A DNA stretch of 64,000 bases from UBA1926 sp002337215 (GTDB lineage: Bacteria > Planctomycetota > Phycisphaerae > Phycisphaerales > UBA1924): assembly GCA_963973795.1 (NCBI GenBank), contig CAXBAF010000020.1, forward strand, positions 1 through 64,000. The letters run 5' to 3'. Shown here one piece after another: positions 26,480 to 35,002 of the stretch (positions are counted from its first letter, which is position 1; each line of letters opens with the position of its first letter). The position numbers were made by a program, and so were the translations under genes. The notes under the pieces are model-generated. The model did not search any database. It had not been told where the DNA came from and worked only from the letters and a program-made list of their open reading frames with translations.

Positions 26480-26959
26480 TCAACTCATGTCGATATCCCG
26501 CACCCCGCGGATCTGCCGCATCCGCTCGGTCGCCTCGCGGAAGTACTCGCGCACCTCGTCGGCGTCCTTGACCGCGTTGAGCACGATCTCGGGAGTCCGT
26601 TCGTCGGTGCTCGTCACCTCGAGCGTGCCCAGCCCCACCAGCCGCTGCACGAACGGCTTGATGAGCCCGACATCCCGCACGCGGTACAACTCGACCTCCT
26701 CGGTGCGCCGGTTCAGGATGCCCCATTCCCAGCGCAGCCGTTCGGTGGTGAGCGTGAACCGCGTGCTCTTCACGTCGAGCCACTTGTAGATCGCCCACGG
26801 GATCGGGATGACCAGCACGCAGAGCACAAACCACCAGAAGTTGACCCACTGGCTCGGCCCCCCCGACCAGAGCTCGGTCTCAGGATCACGGCCAGAGCCC
26901 CGTTCGGGCGTCTCGCCCCGCCGATGCTCCGCCCGACTGTCCACGATCCCGTCGTCCAT
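26480..26959 (-). CDS. Bacterial PH-domain (YdbS-like) membrane protein
   Basis: 159 aa. The ATG at 26959 has AAGGGG six bases upstream, so the longer frame is not used. A hydrophobic segment (WWFVLCVLVIPIPWAIYKWL) is followed by the bacterial PH-domain motif STRFTLTTERLRWEWGILNR, then RTEEVELYRVRDV, matching bPH2/YdbS-YdbT proteins. The N-terminus is acidic and charged. Role unknown; such proteins sit at the inner membrane. Confidence 0.8.
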   Translation of the reverse strand: MDDGIVDSRAEHRRGETPERGSGRDPETELWSGGPSQWVNFWWFVLCVLVIPIPWAIYKWLDVKSTRFTLTTERLRWEWGILNRRTEEVELYRVRDVGLIKPFVQRLVGLGTLEVTSTDERTPEIVLNAVKDADEVREYFREATERMRQIRGVRDIDMS

Positions 26960-27182
26960 GACCATCCCCTTCCGGCTCGGCGGCACCCACCCGGGGCCGG
27001 GCCCGGGCGTGCCAATATCGCCCTTTTCGTCGTCTGCGAGCCTATACCGACTCTGTCGAGATTGCCGACCCACGCTTTCACACCCGTGCCGGCCGACCGA
27101 TCACGCGCCGGGCGGGACGGGCCCGCCGGAGTCTTTGCAAAACCTTTATTTGCCACCGCCTGTACCGGACCGTTCCCCGCGC

Positions 27183-27307
27183 TATGTTCGTGGGTTGAGA
27201 GAGTGGAGGCAAGAAGAGACGCCCTCGGCTTCAAACGAAGCCGAGACGCGATTCGGGAGAAGAGCGAGAGATCAGAGAGACCGGCGGTCATCCGTCGGTC
27301 TTTTTTT
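27183..27307 (+). ncRNA. Candidate small RNA with hairpin and terminator
   Basis: TATGTT at 27183-27188 could serve as -10. The predicted RNA of about 113 bases is purine-rich (repeated GAGAG, GGAG). It contains a perfect 9-bp hairpin at 27224-27245 (CTCGGCTTC / GAAGCCGAG, loop AAAC) and ends in a terminator stem at 27278-27301 followed by seven T. No open frame of note lies inside. It does not match tmRNA, 6S, SRP or RNase P RNA in my judgement. It could also be an attenuator for the prepilin gene 300 bp downstream. Confidence 0.4.
27278..27307 (+). terminator. Rho-independent terminator
   Basis: Ten-base stem AGACCGGCGG / CCGTCGGTCT with one G-T pair, loop TCAT, then TTTTTTT. Confidence 0.8.
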
Positions 27308-27513
27308 GTGCGCCATCGCGCCGATTCCACGACGCCGAAGCCCGAGCGTCAATATGTCGCGACGTCGCGCGAGCGGACCGCGGCGCCAACCGGATCAGTT
27401 CCGGTCCCGAAGCCCACTCGTGGGTTTTCACACGGGTCTGTGCGACTACAAATCCCCCGATTGGGCATCTTGAATTCCGCCTCTTTGGCAAAAATCACGT
27501 TTCTCATAGTACT

Positions 27514-27538
27514 GATCTGAAACAGTGTTGAACAGATC
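27514..27538. promoter_or_regulatory. Inverted repeat upstream of the prepilin gene
   Basis: GATCTG, 13 bases, CAGATC, lying 70 bases before the prepilin ATG in an A/T-rich stretch. Possible operator; no regulator identified. Confidence 0.25.
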
Positions 27539-27607
27539 GCCATGTTCAGATGCATTGTAACTGTACCGGAATGCGTTCTCGCCGGGTATCGACGGAAGGA
27601 GAATAGC

Positions 27608-28525
27608 ATGACACATACTCAAAAAACCGGGTGCCTCTGGCATCTGCGGTCCGCGTTCACACTCATCGAGTTGCTCGTGGTCATCGCGATCATCGCGTTG
27701 CTCATCGGCATCCTGCTCCCCGCCCTCGGCGCGGCGCGGGAATCGGCGATGACGCTAGGTTGCGCGGTCAATCTCCGCAGCGTGGGGCAGGCGACGCACC
27801 TGTATGCAAACGATAACCGCGATCACATCTGGCCCCGCCGGACGTGGATCCGTGTCGTCGCGGGCACCAACGAGTACCAGCCAAACGCCGACGAGTACGA
27901 GCCCGGCATCTTCTTCGACTACGTCGCGTCCGCCGACGACGTGCTCGCGTGCGCCAAGAACCAGCGCCAGGGCACGGGCCTTGTCGATCCGTCCGAAACT
28001 TCGGAGCTCTTCGACGACCGACCTTATGTCGAGGTCGACACCGACTACTGCTTCACCCGCGGTATGCAGGGCGCCCGCCTCGACAACCAGGCACGGCTCG
28101 CTTATGTCAACCGCATCGGGGGCGTGACGGGAGCCGTCGGCCTCGTGCAGAACGCCGACTTCGATCAGAAGCTCAAGCTGTTCAAGCAGCTCCCGATCTT
28201 CGTCGAGGAGAGCACCTGGATCAACAACGGGACCGGCGAAGGCGATCACACCGATGCGGACTGGTCGAATCAGGACCAGATCACCGAGCGGCACAACGAC
28301 CGCGGCCACCTGCTGAACATGGACACGACCGTGACGCTCTTCGAGCACACCTACGGCAATCCCGAGATCGCCGAGCAGGGCATCGACTTCACGGGGTACG
28401 ACATCTTCGTCAAAGTCTTCTTCAACGGCGACGACGTCTGGCTCCCCATGATGAGCGACACGACCACCGCCGACGGGACCCCGCGCGTGCTCGACTGGGG
28501 CTGGCTCCAGTCCTATCAGCGCTGA
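27608..28525 (+). CDS. Prepilin-type protein (type IV pilin-like, DUF1559-like group)
   Basis: 305 aa. AAGGAG six bases before the ATG fixes the start. The leader MTHTQKTGCLWHLRSAFTLIE has the prepilin peptidase site before FTLIE and a 20-residue helix (LLVVIAIIALLIGILLPALG). Then comes the typical planctomycete pattern AARESAMTLGCAVNLRSVGQ, then ATHLYANDNRD. The remaining 220 residues form the globular head, with HNDRGHLLNMDTTVTLF resembling the H-x-G-G-xNxxF/D-G end of DUF1559-like proteins. It should be processed and assembled or displayed on the surface. It stands 141 bp before a dockerin-tagged gene on the same strand. Confidence 0.9.
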   Translation: MTHTQKTGCLWHLRSAFTLIELLVVIAIIALLIGILLPALGAARESAMTLGCAVNLRSVGQATHLYANDNRDHIWPRRTWIRVVAGTNEYQPNADEYEPGIFFDYVASADDVLACAKNQRQGTGLVDPSETSELFDDRPYVEVDTDYCFTRGMQGARLDNQARLAYVNRIGGVTGAVGLVQNADFDQKLKLFKQLPIFVEESTWINNGTGEGDHTDADWSNQDQITERHNDRGHLLNMDTTVTLFEHTYGNPEIAEQGIDFTGYDIFVKVFFNGDDVWLPMMSDTTTADGTPRVLDWGWLQSYQR

Positions 28526-28557
28526 CCACCAGACGGATTCCGATGAGTGGGCCGCAC

Positions 28558-28588
28558 GCCGGGAACGGGTGCGACCCGCGTTCCCGGC
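28558..28588. other. Strong hairpin between prepilin and dockerin genes
   Basis: Perfect 10-bp inverted repeat GCCGGGAACG / CGTTCCCGGC with an 11-base loop and no T-run. It could be an mRNA processing or stabilising hairpin between co-transcribed genes, or a weak terminator. Confidence 0.4.
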
Positions 28589-28666
28589 TCACCTCGGTGT
28601 GGATGGTGAGCGATGTCGAGCCGCGATTCGGGGCCGCGGGATGATCCGAAAATCAGGAGGGAACAC

Positions 28667-29536
28667 ATGAACCGTCTCACCACCACCGCCTTCGCGATCC
28701 TCACCGCCGTCGGTGCAACCGCGTCGGCGCAGAACCTTGCCCCCAACCCGTCCTATGAGGATGCCGGGCCCGGTTTCATCGTCGTCGACCAGTGGACCAA
28801 CTTTACGACTCCCGCCGATGTCGCGCAGAACGGCGAGATCATCCCCAACGGCGGCGGCTTCTTCACCGCTCAAGACGGCTCGCGCGCCATCCGGTTCACC
28901 GCCGGCGGCGCCGGGACCAACAACCAACTCGATACCGTCTTTGGTATCGACACCAACTATGACGGCATCGAGGACCGACTCCCCGTCACGCCAGGCGAGG
29001 AAGTCCACCTCTCCGGATGGCTCTACCATCCTTCCGTCGCCCAACTGCAGCCCCGCAGCGGCACCGGCGGCGCGATGGACCGCTTCGGCAGCCAGTTCTT
29101 CCTCGAAACACGGTTCTACGACGCCAACGGCGATTACACCGGAACCCGCATCAAGCACTGGCTCTACGAGGGCCGCGATACCGTCTCTTGGTTCGTCGTC
29201 CCGCCGGTCGACGAATGGACCTATTTCGAGAGCGAATCGGTCGTTGTTCCCGAGGACGCTGTCGACGCAACGCTCATCTGGGTGCTCATCACCTTCGGCG
29301 ATCCCGGGAGCTACATCTACGCGGACAACGTTTACTTCGGGCCCGCCGGAAGTGCCGGCGGCTGCAACGCCGCAGATCTCGCGGAGCCCTTCGGCGTGCT
29401 CGACCTCGGCGACATCGGCGTCTTCGTGAGCGCGTTCACCGCCAACATGGAACCCGGCGACCTGAACGACGACGGCATCTACGACCTGACCGACATCGGT
29501 CTGTTCGTCACCGACTTCACCGACGGCTGCCCGTAA
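28667..29536 (+). CDS. Secreted beta-sandwich protein with dockerin
   Basis: 289 aa; AGGAGG six bases before the ATG. The signal peptide ends at TASAQ. The mature domain starts NLAPNPSYEDAGP, contains VHLSGWLYHPSV, and ends with IWVLITFGDPGSYIYADNVY, the layout of a carbohydrate-binding-module-like jelly roll (CBM4/9-like). This is a fold inference. The C-terminus is a full dockerin (CNAADLAEPFGVLDLGDI, then DLNDDGIYDLTDI, ending FTDGCP). Confidence 0.82.
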   Translation: MNRLTTTAFAILTAVGATASAQNLAPNPSYEDAGPGFIVVDQWTNFTTPADVAQNGEIIPNGGGFFTAQDGSRAIRFTAGGAGTNNQLDTVFGIDTNYDGIEDRLPVTPGEEVHLSGWLYHPSVAQLQPRSGTGGAMDRFGSQFFLETRFYDANGDYTGTRIKHWLYEGRDTVSWFVVPPVDEWTYFESESVVVPEDAVDATLIWVLITFGDPGSYIYADNVYFGPAGSAGGCNAADLAEPFGVLDLGDIGVFVSAFTANMEPGDLNDDGIYDLTDIGLFVTDFTDGCP

Positions 29537-29562
29537 CTCGAATCTGATCCCGTTGCACTCCG

Positions 29563-29590
29563 GCCGGGCCCGCACACACGCGGGCCCGGC
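29563..29590 (+). terminator. Hairpin terminator after the dockerin gene
   Basis: Perfect 11-bp stem GCCGGGCCCGC / GCGGGCCCGGC, followed by TCTTTGT, 26 bases past the stop. Confidence 0.7.
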
Positions 29591-29627
29591 TCTTTGTGAT
29601 CCGCACGCCAGCGACGCAGCGCTGTCT

Positions 29628-30047
29628 TCACTCCGTCTCATCCACGATGTCGTGCACCCGGAGCCACGCCAGCGCCGGTTTCCACTGCTCCACAAACGCG
29701 ACATGATCCGGGTGCTCGACGTACCCCGCGTAGTCGGTCTCGGTCTCGAAGCCGATGTACAGCCCGACGTCGTAGTCACCATCCACGCTGTCCCGCCCGA
29801 CGTCGAGGTGCCGCCCCGCCGCATAGGACTCCACCCCGGGGATCCCCGGGAGCATCGCGTCGCAATCCGCGAGCAACTCGGCCCGCCTCGACGGATCCTC
29901 GAGCTTGAGGAACACGACGTGGCTGATCCGCGCGGGCCGCGCAGGCCCGCTCGACCCGCAGGCCGTCAAGCCAGCAAGCGACACCGCCGCCGCGCTGATC
30001 ACCCCGAGAGACACAAGAGAATTCGCCGACCCTGCCGCCATCATCAT
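29628..30047 (-). CDS. Lipoprotein with Dabb (stress-responsive A/B barrel) domain
   Basis: 139 aa. GGAGG precedes a run of three ATG codons at 30047, 30044 and 30041; the exact one used is uncertain. The lipoprotein signal ends with lipobox LTAC. The mature part has ISHVVFLKLEDPSRRAELLA, then GVESYAAGRHLDVG, then YDVGLYIGFETETDYAGYVE, and HPDHVAFVEQWKPAL, the typical Dabb alpha/beta ferredoxin-like barrel. Usual Dabb proteins are cytoplasmic dimers, so export of this one is noteworthy. It lies 20 bp downstream of recJ on the same strand. Confidence 0.85.
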   Translation of the reverse strand: MMMAAGSANSLVSLGVISAAAVSLAGLTACGSSGPARPARISHVVFLKLEDPSRRAELLADCDAMLPGIPGVESYAAGRHLDVGRDSVDGDYDVGLYIGFETETDYAGYVEHPDHVAFVEQWKPALAWLRVHDIVDETE

Positions 30048-30067
30048 CGGTCCTCCATACTGCCCGT

Positions 30068-31882
30068 TCACCCGGCCGATTCCCGCGCATCCACCAGCAC
30101 CGGCTCGACGCGACCGCTCCAACTGCTCACCTTGGGCTCGATCAGCACGTCGAGCAACTGACCAGAACGGAACCGCGGCAGATGCTCGGCCCACTTCCAC
30201 GCGACCGTGCGCACGAACGCGTCGCCCTGCCGCAGCCGAACGCCGAGGTGCGCCCCCGTCTTCCCGAACGGCTCCGCCCGACCGTCCACACGCACACCGC
30301 GGAGCCGGAGCCGGACGCCCGGGTTCGAGCGCCCGAACGGCGCGAGCCGGTCGAGCCGCTTCACACAGTCCGGGGTGAGCTCCGCGAGCGTCGCGTCGCA
30401 GTCGTACTTCGCCGTGCGCACAAGATCGTCGGGCGAGAGCCCCGTGTTGGCCCGCTCGATGAACGCGTCGGCGAATCGGCCGAAGCAGGCCGCGTCCATG
30501 CGCAGCCCGATCGCGACGTCGTGGCCTCCGAACCCGCCTGAGACGTTGCCCCCGCCGTCCTCCTTGATGAACACATCGGCGCACGCACCGACGGCGCCGT
30601 GGAGATCGAAACCATCGATCGACCGGCCCGACCCGGTGCACACAAACCCGCCCGCCCCGCCGCCGATCGTTTCGCCGTCGCGGGCCGGCCTCCGCTGCAT
30701 CAGGATCGCGGGCCTCGCGTACGTCTCGACGAGCCGGGAGCACACGATGCCGACCACCCCGGGGTGCCAGTCCTCGTGGGCGAGCACGATCGCACGCTTC
30801 GCGTCCCCGGTCATCCCGCCCGCCTCAGCCAGCGCGCACGCCTGCTCATAGATCGTCAGCTGCGTCGCGCGCCGTTCCTCGTTGAGCCGAACGAGCCCGC
30901 GCGCGATCTCCGCCGCCCGCGCCCGGTCCTCGGTGATAAAAAGCTCGACCGCCTCACGGGCGTGCCCCATCCGCCCGCTCGCGTTGAGCATGGGGCCGAG
31001 CCGGAACCCGACGCCCTCCGCGTCGATCTTCTCACCCAGCAAGCCCGCCTCGTTGATGAGCGCGGTCAGGCCTGTGATCTCCGTCGTCGTGCACCGGCTC
31101 AGCCCGAACCGCACGATCACGCGGTTCTCATCGACCAGCGGCACGACATCCGCGACCGTCCCGAGGGCCGCGAGCGCGAGCAGATCGAGCAGCAGCGTGC
31201 GCACGCCGTCGGCGACCTTGTCCGACCCGTTGTGCATGGTCGCCAGCCGCCACGCGAGCTTGTAGGCGACCCCCGCGCCGCAGAGCTCGCCGAACGGGTA
31301 CGCGCTGCCCGGCAGCCTCGGGTGCACGAGCGCGAAGCAGCCCGGCACCGGGTCGCCCTCGCCGGGCGGGTTGTGATGATCGGTGATGATCAGATCCAGA
31401 CCGGCGTCCTTCGCCGCCGCCGCGGGGCCGACCGCGGTGATCCCGCAATCGACCGAGACCACGACCTTCGCTCCCCCCGCGGCGATCTCCTCGAGCGCCG
31501 CCGAGTTCAGCCCGTAGCCCTCCTCGACGCGGTGCGGGATGTAGGTCGAGACCTGCGCCCCGGGCTCGATCGCCCGGAGCATCCGGTACAGGATCGACGT
31601 CGCCGTGATCCCGTCCACGTCGTAGTCTCCATAGATGCAGATCGGCTCGCCGGCTTTCGCGGCCGCCAGCAGCCGCTCGGCCGCCCGATCCAGCCCCGGC
31701 AGCGCCGACGGATCGTGCAGGTGCAGCAGCGACGGGCCCAGGAAAGCCGCACGGTCCGCGACCGCGCGGACCCCGAGCACGCGTTCGACGAGGTCGCCGC
31801 CCCCACCGGCCGCCGGCCCGCTCCCACGGGCACGCCACGCCATCGTCCATCCGCGTTCACGCTCCGCTGCGACTGTTTCCAC
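30068..31882 (-). CDS. recJ: Single-stranded-DNA-specific exonuclease RecJ
   Basis: 604 aa, from a GTG with GGAGG five bases upstream. DHH-family 5'-3' exonuclease used in recombination and mismatch repair. Motif I ICIYGDYDVDGITATSIL, motif II VVVSVDCGITA and motif III LIITDHHNPP with DHH are intact. The DHHA1 part (AIVLAHEDWHPGVVGIVCSR, then GRSIDGFDLHGAVGACADVF, with GGFGGHDVAIGLRM) and a C-terminal OB-like domain follow. All catalytic Asp and His residues I expect are present, so the enzyme should be active. Divergent from the cobalamin adenosyltransferase gene. Confidence 0.95.
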   Translation of the reverse strand: METVAAERERGWTMAWRARGSGPAAGGGGDLVERVLGVRAVADRAAFLGPSLLHLHDPSALPGLDRAAERLLAAAKAGEPICIYGDYDVDGITATSILYRMLRAIEPGAQVSTYIPHRVEEGYGLNSAALEEIAAGGAKVVVSVDCGITAVGPAAAAKDAGLDLIITDHHNPPGEGDPVPGCFALVHPRLPGSAYPFGELCGAGVAYKLAWRLATMHNGSDKVADGVRTLLLDLLALAALGTVADVVPLVDENRVIVRFGLSRCTTTEITGLTALINEAGLLGEKIDAEGVGFRLGPMLNASGRMGHAREAVELFITEDRARAAEIARGLVRLNEERRATQLTIYEQACALAEAGGMTGDAKRAIVLAHEDWHPGVVGIVCSRLVETYARPAILMQRRPARDGETIGGGAGGFVCTGSGRSIDGFDLHGAVGACADVFIKEDGGGNVSGGFGGHDVAIGLRMDAACFGRFADAFIERANTGLSPDDLVRTAKYDCDATLAELTPDCVKRLDRLAPFGRSNPGVRLRLRGVRVDGRAEPFGKTGAHLGVRLRQGDAFVRTVAWKWAEHLPRFRSGQLLDVLIEPKVSSWSGRVEPVLVDARESAG

Positions 31883-32047
31883 CAGGGCCTCCGTGCATCC
31901 CGGCCGTGCGAGCCGTCGAATAAACCGACCCCCACGCCTTCCCCCTAGGCTACCCCACCCCGGCCCACCGCAACGGCCGCCCCAGTCATCGACGCTCCGA
32001 ATCGGCCCTCAAAGAAGCCTCCACCCCAATCACCGGATCCTTATCGC

Positions 32048-32686
32048 ATGGTCAAGCTCAACAAGATCTACACCCGCACCGGCGACGACGGCACCACAGG
32101 CCTCGGCACCGGCGAACGCGTCCCCAAAACCGACGTTCGCGTCACCGCCTACGGCGAGGTCGACGAGGCCAACGCCGCGATCGGGCTCGCCTTCAACGCG
32201 GCGTGCGCCGACGAATCGGAGACCGCCGCCGACACCGCCGCGCTCCTCCGCCGCACGCAGCACGATCTCTTCGACGTCGGGGCCGATCTGTGCATCCCCA
32301 TCAAGCCCGAAGAAGATCCCGAGATGGCCCTCCGCGTCACCGAGGCCCAGGTCGACTTCCTGGAGGGCGAGATCGACCGCTTCAACGCCCGTCTCACGCC
32401 GCTCACGAGCTTCATCCTGCCGGGGGGCACCCCCCTCGCCTCGGCCCTCCACCTCGCCCGCACCATCACCCGCCGGGCAGAACGGGCCACCGTCGCCCTG
32501 CTCATATCCCAGCCCGACACCACGAGCCCCGTCGCCGCCCAGTACCTCAACCGCCTGAGCGATCTGCTCTTCGTGCTGGGCCGGGTCGCCAACAGCGACG
32601 GCAACACCGATGTACTCTGGGTACCGGGTGCCAACCGCGAGAGCGGAACACCCGACCAGAAATCCGGGGCCGACGCCTCGGAATAA
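32048..32686 (+). CDS. PduO-type cob(I)alamin adenosyltransferase
   Basis: 212 aa. It transfers adenosyl from ATP to cob(I)alamin to make adenosylcobalamin. The N-terminal ATP-binding IYTRTGDDGTTGLGTGERVP and C-terminal helix motifs (HLARTITRRAERATVALL, LNRLSDLLFVLGRVAN) match the PduO/MMAB family, with R-R-A-E-R retained. The last 20 residues are an unstructured tail. A GATCCT hexamer sits six bases before the ATG and there is no clear ribosome-binding site. No B12 riboswitch or cob genes are nearby. Confidence 0.93.
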   Translation: MVKLNKIYTRTGDDGTTGLGTGERVPKTDVRVTAYGEVDEANAAIGLAFNAACADESETAADTAALLRRTQHDLFDVGADLCIPIKPEEDPEMALRVTEAQVDFLEGEIDRFNARLTPLTSFILPGGTPLASALHLARTITRRAERATVALLISQPDTTSPVAAQYLNRLSDLLFVLGRVANSDGNTDVLWVPGANRESGTPDQKSGADASE

Positions 32687-32783
32687 ACTTGCGGTGCGTC
32701 AGCCCGGAGCGGTCGCTCTCTCGCCTGACTCGGCCTGATCGCCCGTCTGACAACGCCCAGCGCCCCCTCAGGAATCCCCACGC

Positions 32784-34388
32784 GTGAAACTCCCCGGAGG
32801 CAGAAAAACCGGTGCACGCGGAAACGCCGGCAAACCGCCGGGCGGGAAGCGGCCCGCCCGCACGCGCGGCCAGCCCGCCGACCAGGGCCCCGAGACGATG
32901 GAGTTCCGCCGGGAGTTCGAGGCCAACACCGACAAAATCCTCCGGGGCAGGCTCCTCTGGTTCATCGTGATCTGGGGCGGGATCAACACGATCTCGAGCA
33001 TCCCGGGCTGGATCGCCGCGGCCGATGTCCTCTTCGGCCTCGGCATCTTCGGTGAAGAGTTCGCCTTCGCGCTCAACGAGGTTCTCGACGTCGGCGTCTT
33101 CGCCGCCGTGCAACTGCTCTGGACCGCGGTCTATGTCGCCGGGCTCATCTTCACGCTGAAAGGAAGGCTCACACGCCAGCAGGCGGTCTGGGTCAGCATC
33201 ACCCTGATCGCGGCCGACGGGATCGTCGGCATCGCCCTCCGAGCGAGCGGCATGGCCTTCCCCGCCGGGCTCCTCGCCTTCGCCTTCAGCCACCTCGTCG
33301 CGTCGCTTGTCTTCCCGTGGACCGCCAAGCAGGCCGCGCTTCCCGCGATCATCGTGCTCGCCGCCAACGCGCTCAGCAAGGCCCTGATCGAATCAGACGG
33401 CACCGCCGGCGAGATCGCGCTGCTCATCGTGATCAGCCCGCTCATCGCCACGCCGGGCTGTCTGATCGCCTGGTACCGCCACTCCCGCAGGCTGGGGCAG
33501 CACCAGCACCTCTTTGTCCGCAAACGCTACGTCTCGCTGCGACAGGAACTCGCCTCCGCTCGCTCCATCCAGGAGAGCATGTTCCCGAACCAACGCACCG
33601 GGCGGAACGTCAATTTCACCTACGAGTACGAGCCCATGCGCCAGATCGGGGGCGACTACCTCTTCGCCAGCCACTGCCCCACCGACGACGGCACCGACGA
33701 GTGCCTCTCGGTCGTCCTGCTCGACGTCACCGGGCACGGCATCCCCGCCGCGCTCACCGTCAACCGCCTGCACGGCGAGATCGAGCTCCTCTTCGCCGAC
33801 GACCCGTTCATCGATCCGGGTGACGTCCTCCGCCGCCTGAACCGGTACGTCTATCTCACACTCGCGCGGCACTCGATCTTCGTCACCGCGATCTGCCTCA
33901 AGGCCGACCCGAAGCACAACACCCTGAAATACGCCAGCGGGGGCCACCCCCCCGCGTTCCTCCGCGCCGTGGACGGCACCGTCACCGATCTCGATTCCAC
34001 AGCGTTCGTGCTCGGCGCCTGCCCCGACGCAGAGTTCGATCCCGAACAGGCCTCCATCCCGTTCGGCCCCGGAGACTCGGTCATCTCCTACACCGACGGC
34101 GCGACAGAGGCGAGGCGGGAAACCGGCCAGATGCTCCGCATCAGCGGCATGCGCAGGCTCCTCGCGACCCGCGCCCGGGTCGAGCCGGGCCGCTGGCCCA
34201 AGCTCCTGCTCGAAGCCGTCGCCAACCACCGCGAGGGCCTCCCGCCCGAAGACGACACCCTCGTCGTCGAGATCTACCGCGACCTCCGCGACACGCGCAC
34301 CGAAGAAGAACGCGAGGTCAACTCGGCCCCCGGAGCGCGTACCGGTCGCGGAGCACCACGCGCCGACCGTCAGCCCCAACCGTCCTGA
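32784..34388 (+). CDS. Membrane-bound SpoIIE/RsbU-type PP2C phosphatase
   Basis: 534 aa from a GTG at 32784; an ATG at 32898 would remove a basic, disordered 38 residues. Five or six membrane helices lie between residues 50 and 230. A short coiled linker (RQELASARSIQESMFPNQ) is typical before this domain. The PP2C-type domain has metal-binding Asp in MRQIGGDYLF, LLDVTGHGIPAALTV and ISYTDGATEARRETG, all present. It probably dephosphorylates an anti-sigma-factor antagonist, as RsbU does, but no such partner is adjacent. Its last 71 bases overlap the 3' end of the convergent lipoprotein gene. Confidence 0.9.
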   Translation: MKLPGGRKTGARGNAGKPPGGKRPARTRGQPADQGPETMEFRREFEANTDKILRGRLLWFIVIWGGINTISSIPGWIAAADVLFGLGIFGEEFAFALNEVLDVGVFAAVQLLWTAVYVAGLIFTLKGRLTRQQAVWVSITLIAADGIVGIALRASGMAFPAGLLAFAFSHLVASLVFPWTAKQAALPAIIVLAANALSKALIESDGTAGEIALLIVISPLIATPGCLIAWYRHSRRLGQHQHLFVRKRYVSLRQELASARSIQESMFPNQRTGRNVNFTYEYEPMRQIGGDYLFASHCPTDDGTDECLSVVLLDVTGHGIPAALTVNRLHGEIELLFADDPFIDPGDVLRRLNRYVYLTLARHSIFVTAICLKADPKHNTLKYASGGHPPAFLRAVDGTVTDLDSTAFVLGACPDAEFDPEQASIPFGPGDSVISYTDGATEARRETGQMLRISGMRRLLATRARVEPGRWPKLLLEAVANHREGLPPEDDTLVVEIYRDLRDTRTEEEREVNSAPGARTGRGAPRADRQPQPS

Positions 34389-34893
34389 AGTACACCTCGA
34401 CCGACGCCTCGCCCTCGCCCCCCGCGGCGATCGCGCGAAGCCACGCGGGCAGTTCCCGCAGCGCGAGCCGGTACGCCCGCGTCGACGGGTCGTAGAGCGA
34501 CGCGTTCCGCGTGAGATCCGCGAGATCGATCTCCCATTCCTCGGTCCCCGAACCGTTGGGATCGCTGACCCGGACCTCGAGCCGACCCGCGCCTTTCACG
34601 GTGTCGCCCCACTGGTCGATCAACTCGAAGAAGAGCATCACGCGATCGCCCTCCTCGGGCGTGCGCTCAAAGTGCGTCAGCGACAGCACCCGCACCCCCG
34701 CGGGAGAGAAGGGCGACGCGACCACCGTCCCCGAAGGCGGTGTCACGACCGGGCGATCCGGGTTGTTCTCGGTGTTGATGCACCCCGCCAATCCACCGAC
34801 TGTAACTGCTGCACCCAATGCGATCAGCAAGTGCCCTCGTCTCCACGACTTCGCACGCATCGCTCGACAATTCCGAACAGGAGTCCGCGTCAT
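34318..34893 (-). CDS. Hypothetical lipoprotein
   Basis: 191 aa. The signal has two basic stretches, a hydrophobic core and lipobox LAGC near residue 38. The mature domain is beta-rich (VRVLSLTHFERTPEEGDRVM, then LEVRVSDPNGSGTEEWEIDL) and reminiscent of outer-membrane accessory lipoproteins, but no family is recognised. The start at 34893 is supported by TAATCT six bases upstream (leaderless pattern). An internal ATG at 34860 would still include the full signal. Tail-to-tail overlap with the phosphatase gene is unusual. Confidence 0.7.
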   Translation of the reverse strand: MTRTPVRNCRAMRAKSWRRGHLLIALGAAVTVGGLAGCINTENNPDRPVVTPPSGTVVASPFSPAGVRVLSLTHFERTPEEGDRVMLFFELIDQWGDTVKGAGRLEVRVSDPNGSGTEEWEIDLADLTRNASLYDPSTRAYRLALRELPAWLRAIAAGGEGEASVEVYFRTVGADGRRVVLRDRYALRGPS

Positions 34894-34899
34894 ACCGAC

Positions 34900-34905
34900 A
34901 GATTA
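34900..34905 (-). promoter_or_regulatory. -10-like TAATCT, six bases before ATG
   Basis: Minus strand: TAATCT, GTCGGT, ATG at 34893. No ribosome-binding site; predicts a leaderless mRNA for the lipoprotein gene. Confidence 0.5.
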
Positions 34906-34953
34906 GCCGGCGAGATTCTCCGATGCATTCACCCTGAGCATCAAGCCGCCACG

Positions 34954-34976
34954 AAAAAGCGGGCCATCCGGCCCGC
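34954..34976 (-). terminator. Rho-independent terminator
   Basis: Minus strand: stem GCGGGCC / GGCCCGC, loop of four, then TTTTT. It lies downstream of the gene ending at 35003. Confidence 0.8.
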
Positions 34977-35002
34977 CGTGTGGATCTTGCTGGGTTGCGT
35001 GC

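Larger units (their letters stand above)
26960..27607. other. 648-bp gap holding a candidate small RNA
   Basis: No protein gene is convincing. It contains a promoter-like TATGTT, a hairpin and a T-tailed terminator (27183-27307). A/T-rich sequence upstream of the prepilin gene follows, with an inverted repeat GATCTG / CAGATC at 27514-27538. Confidence 0.5.
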
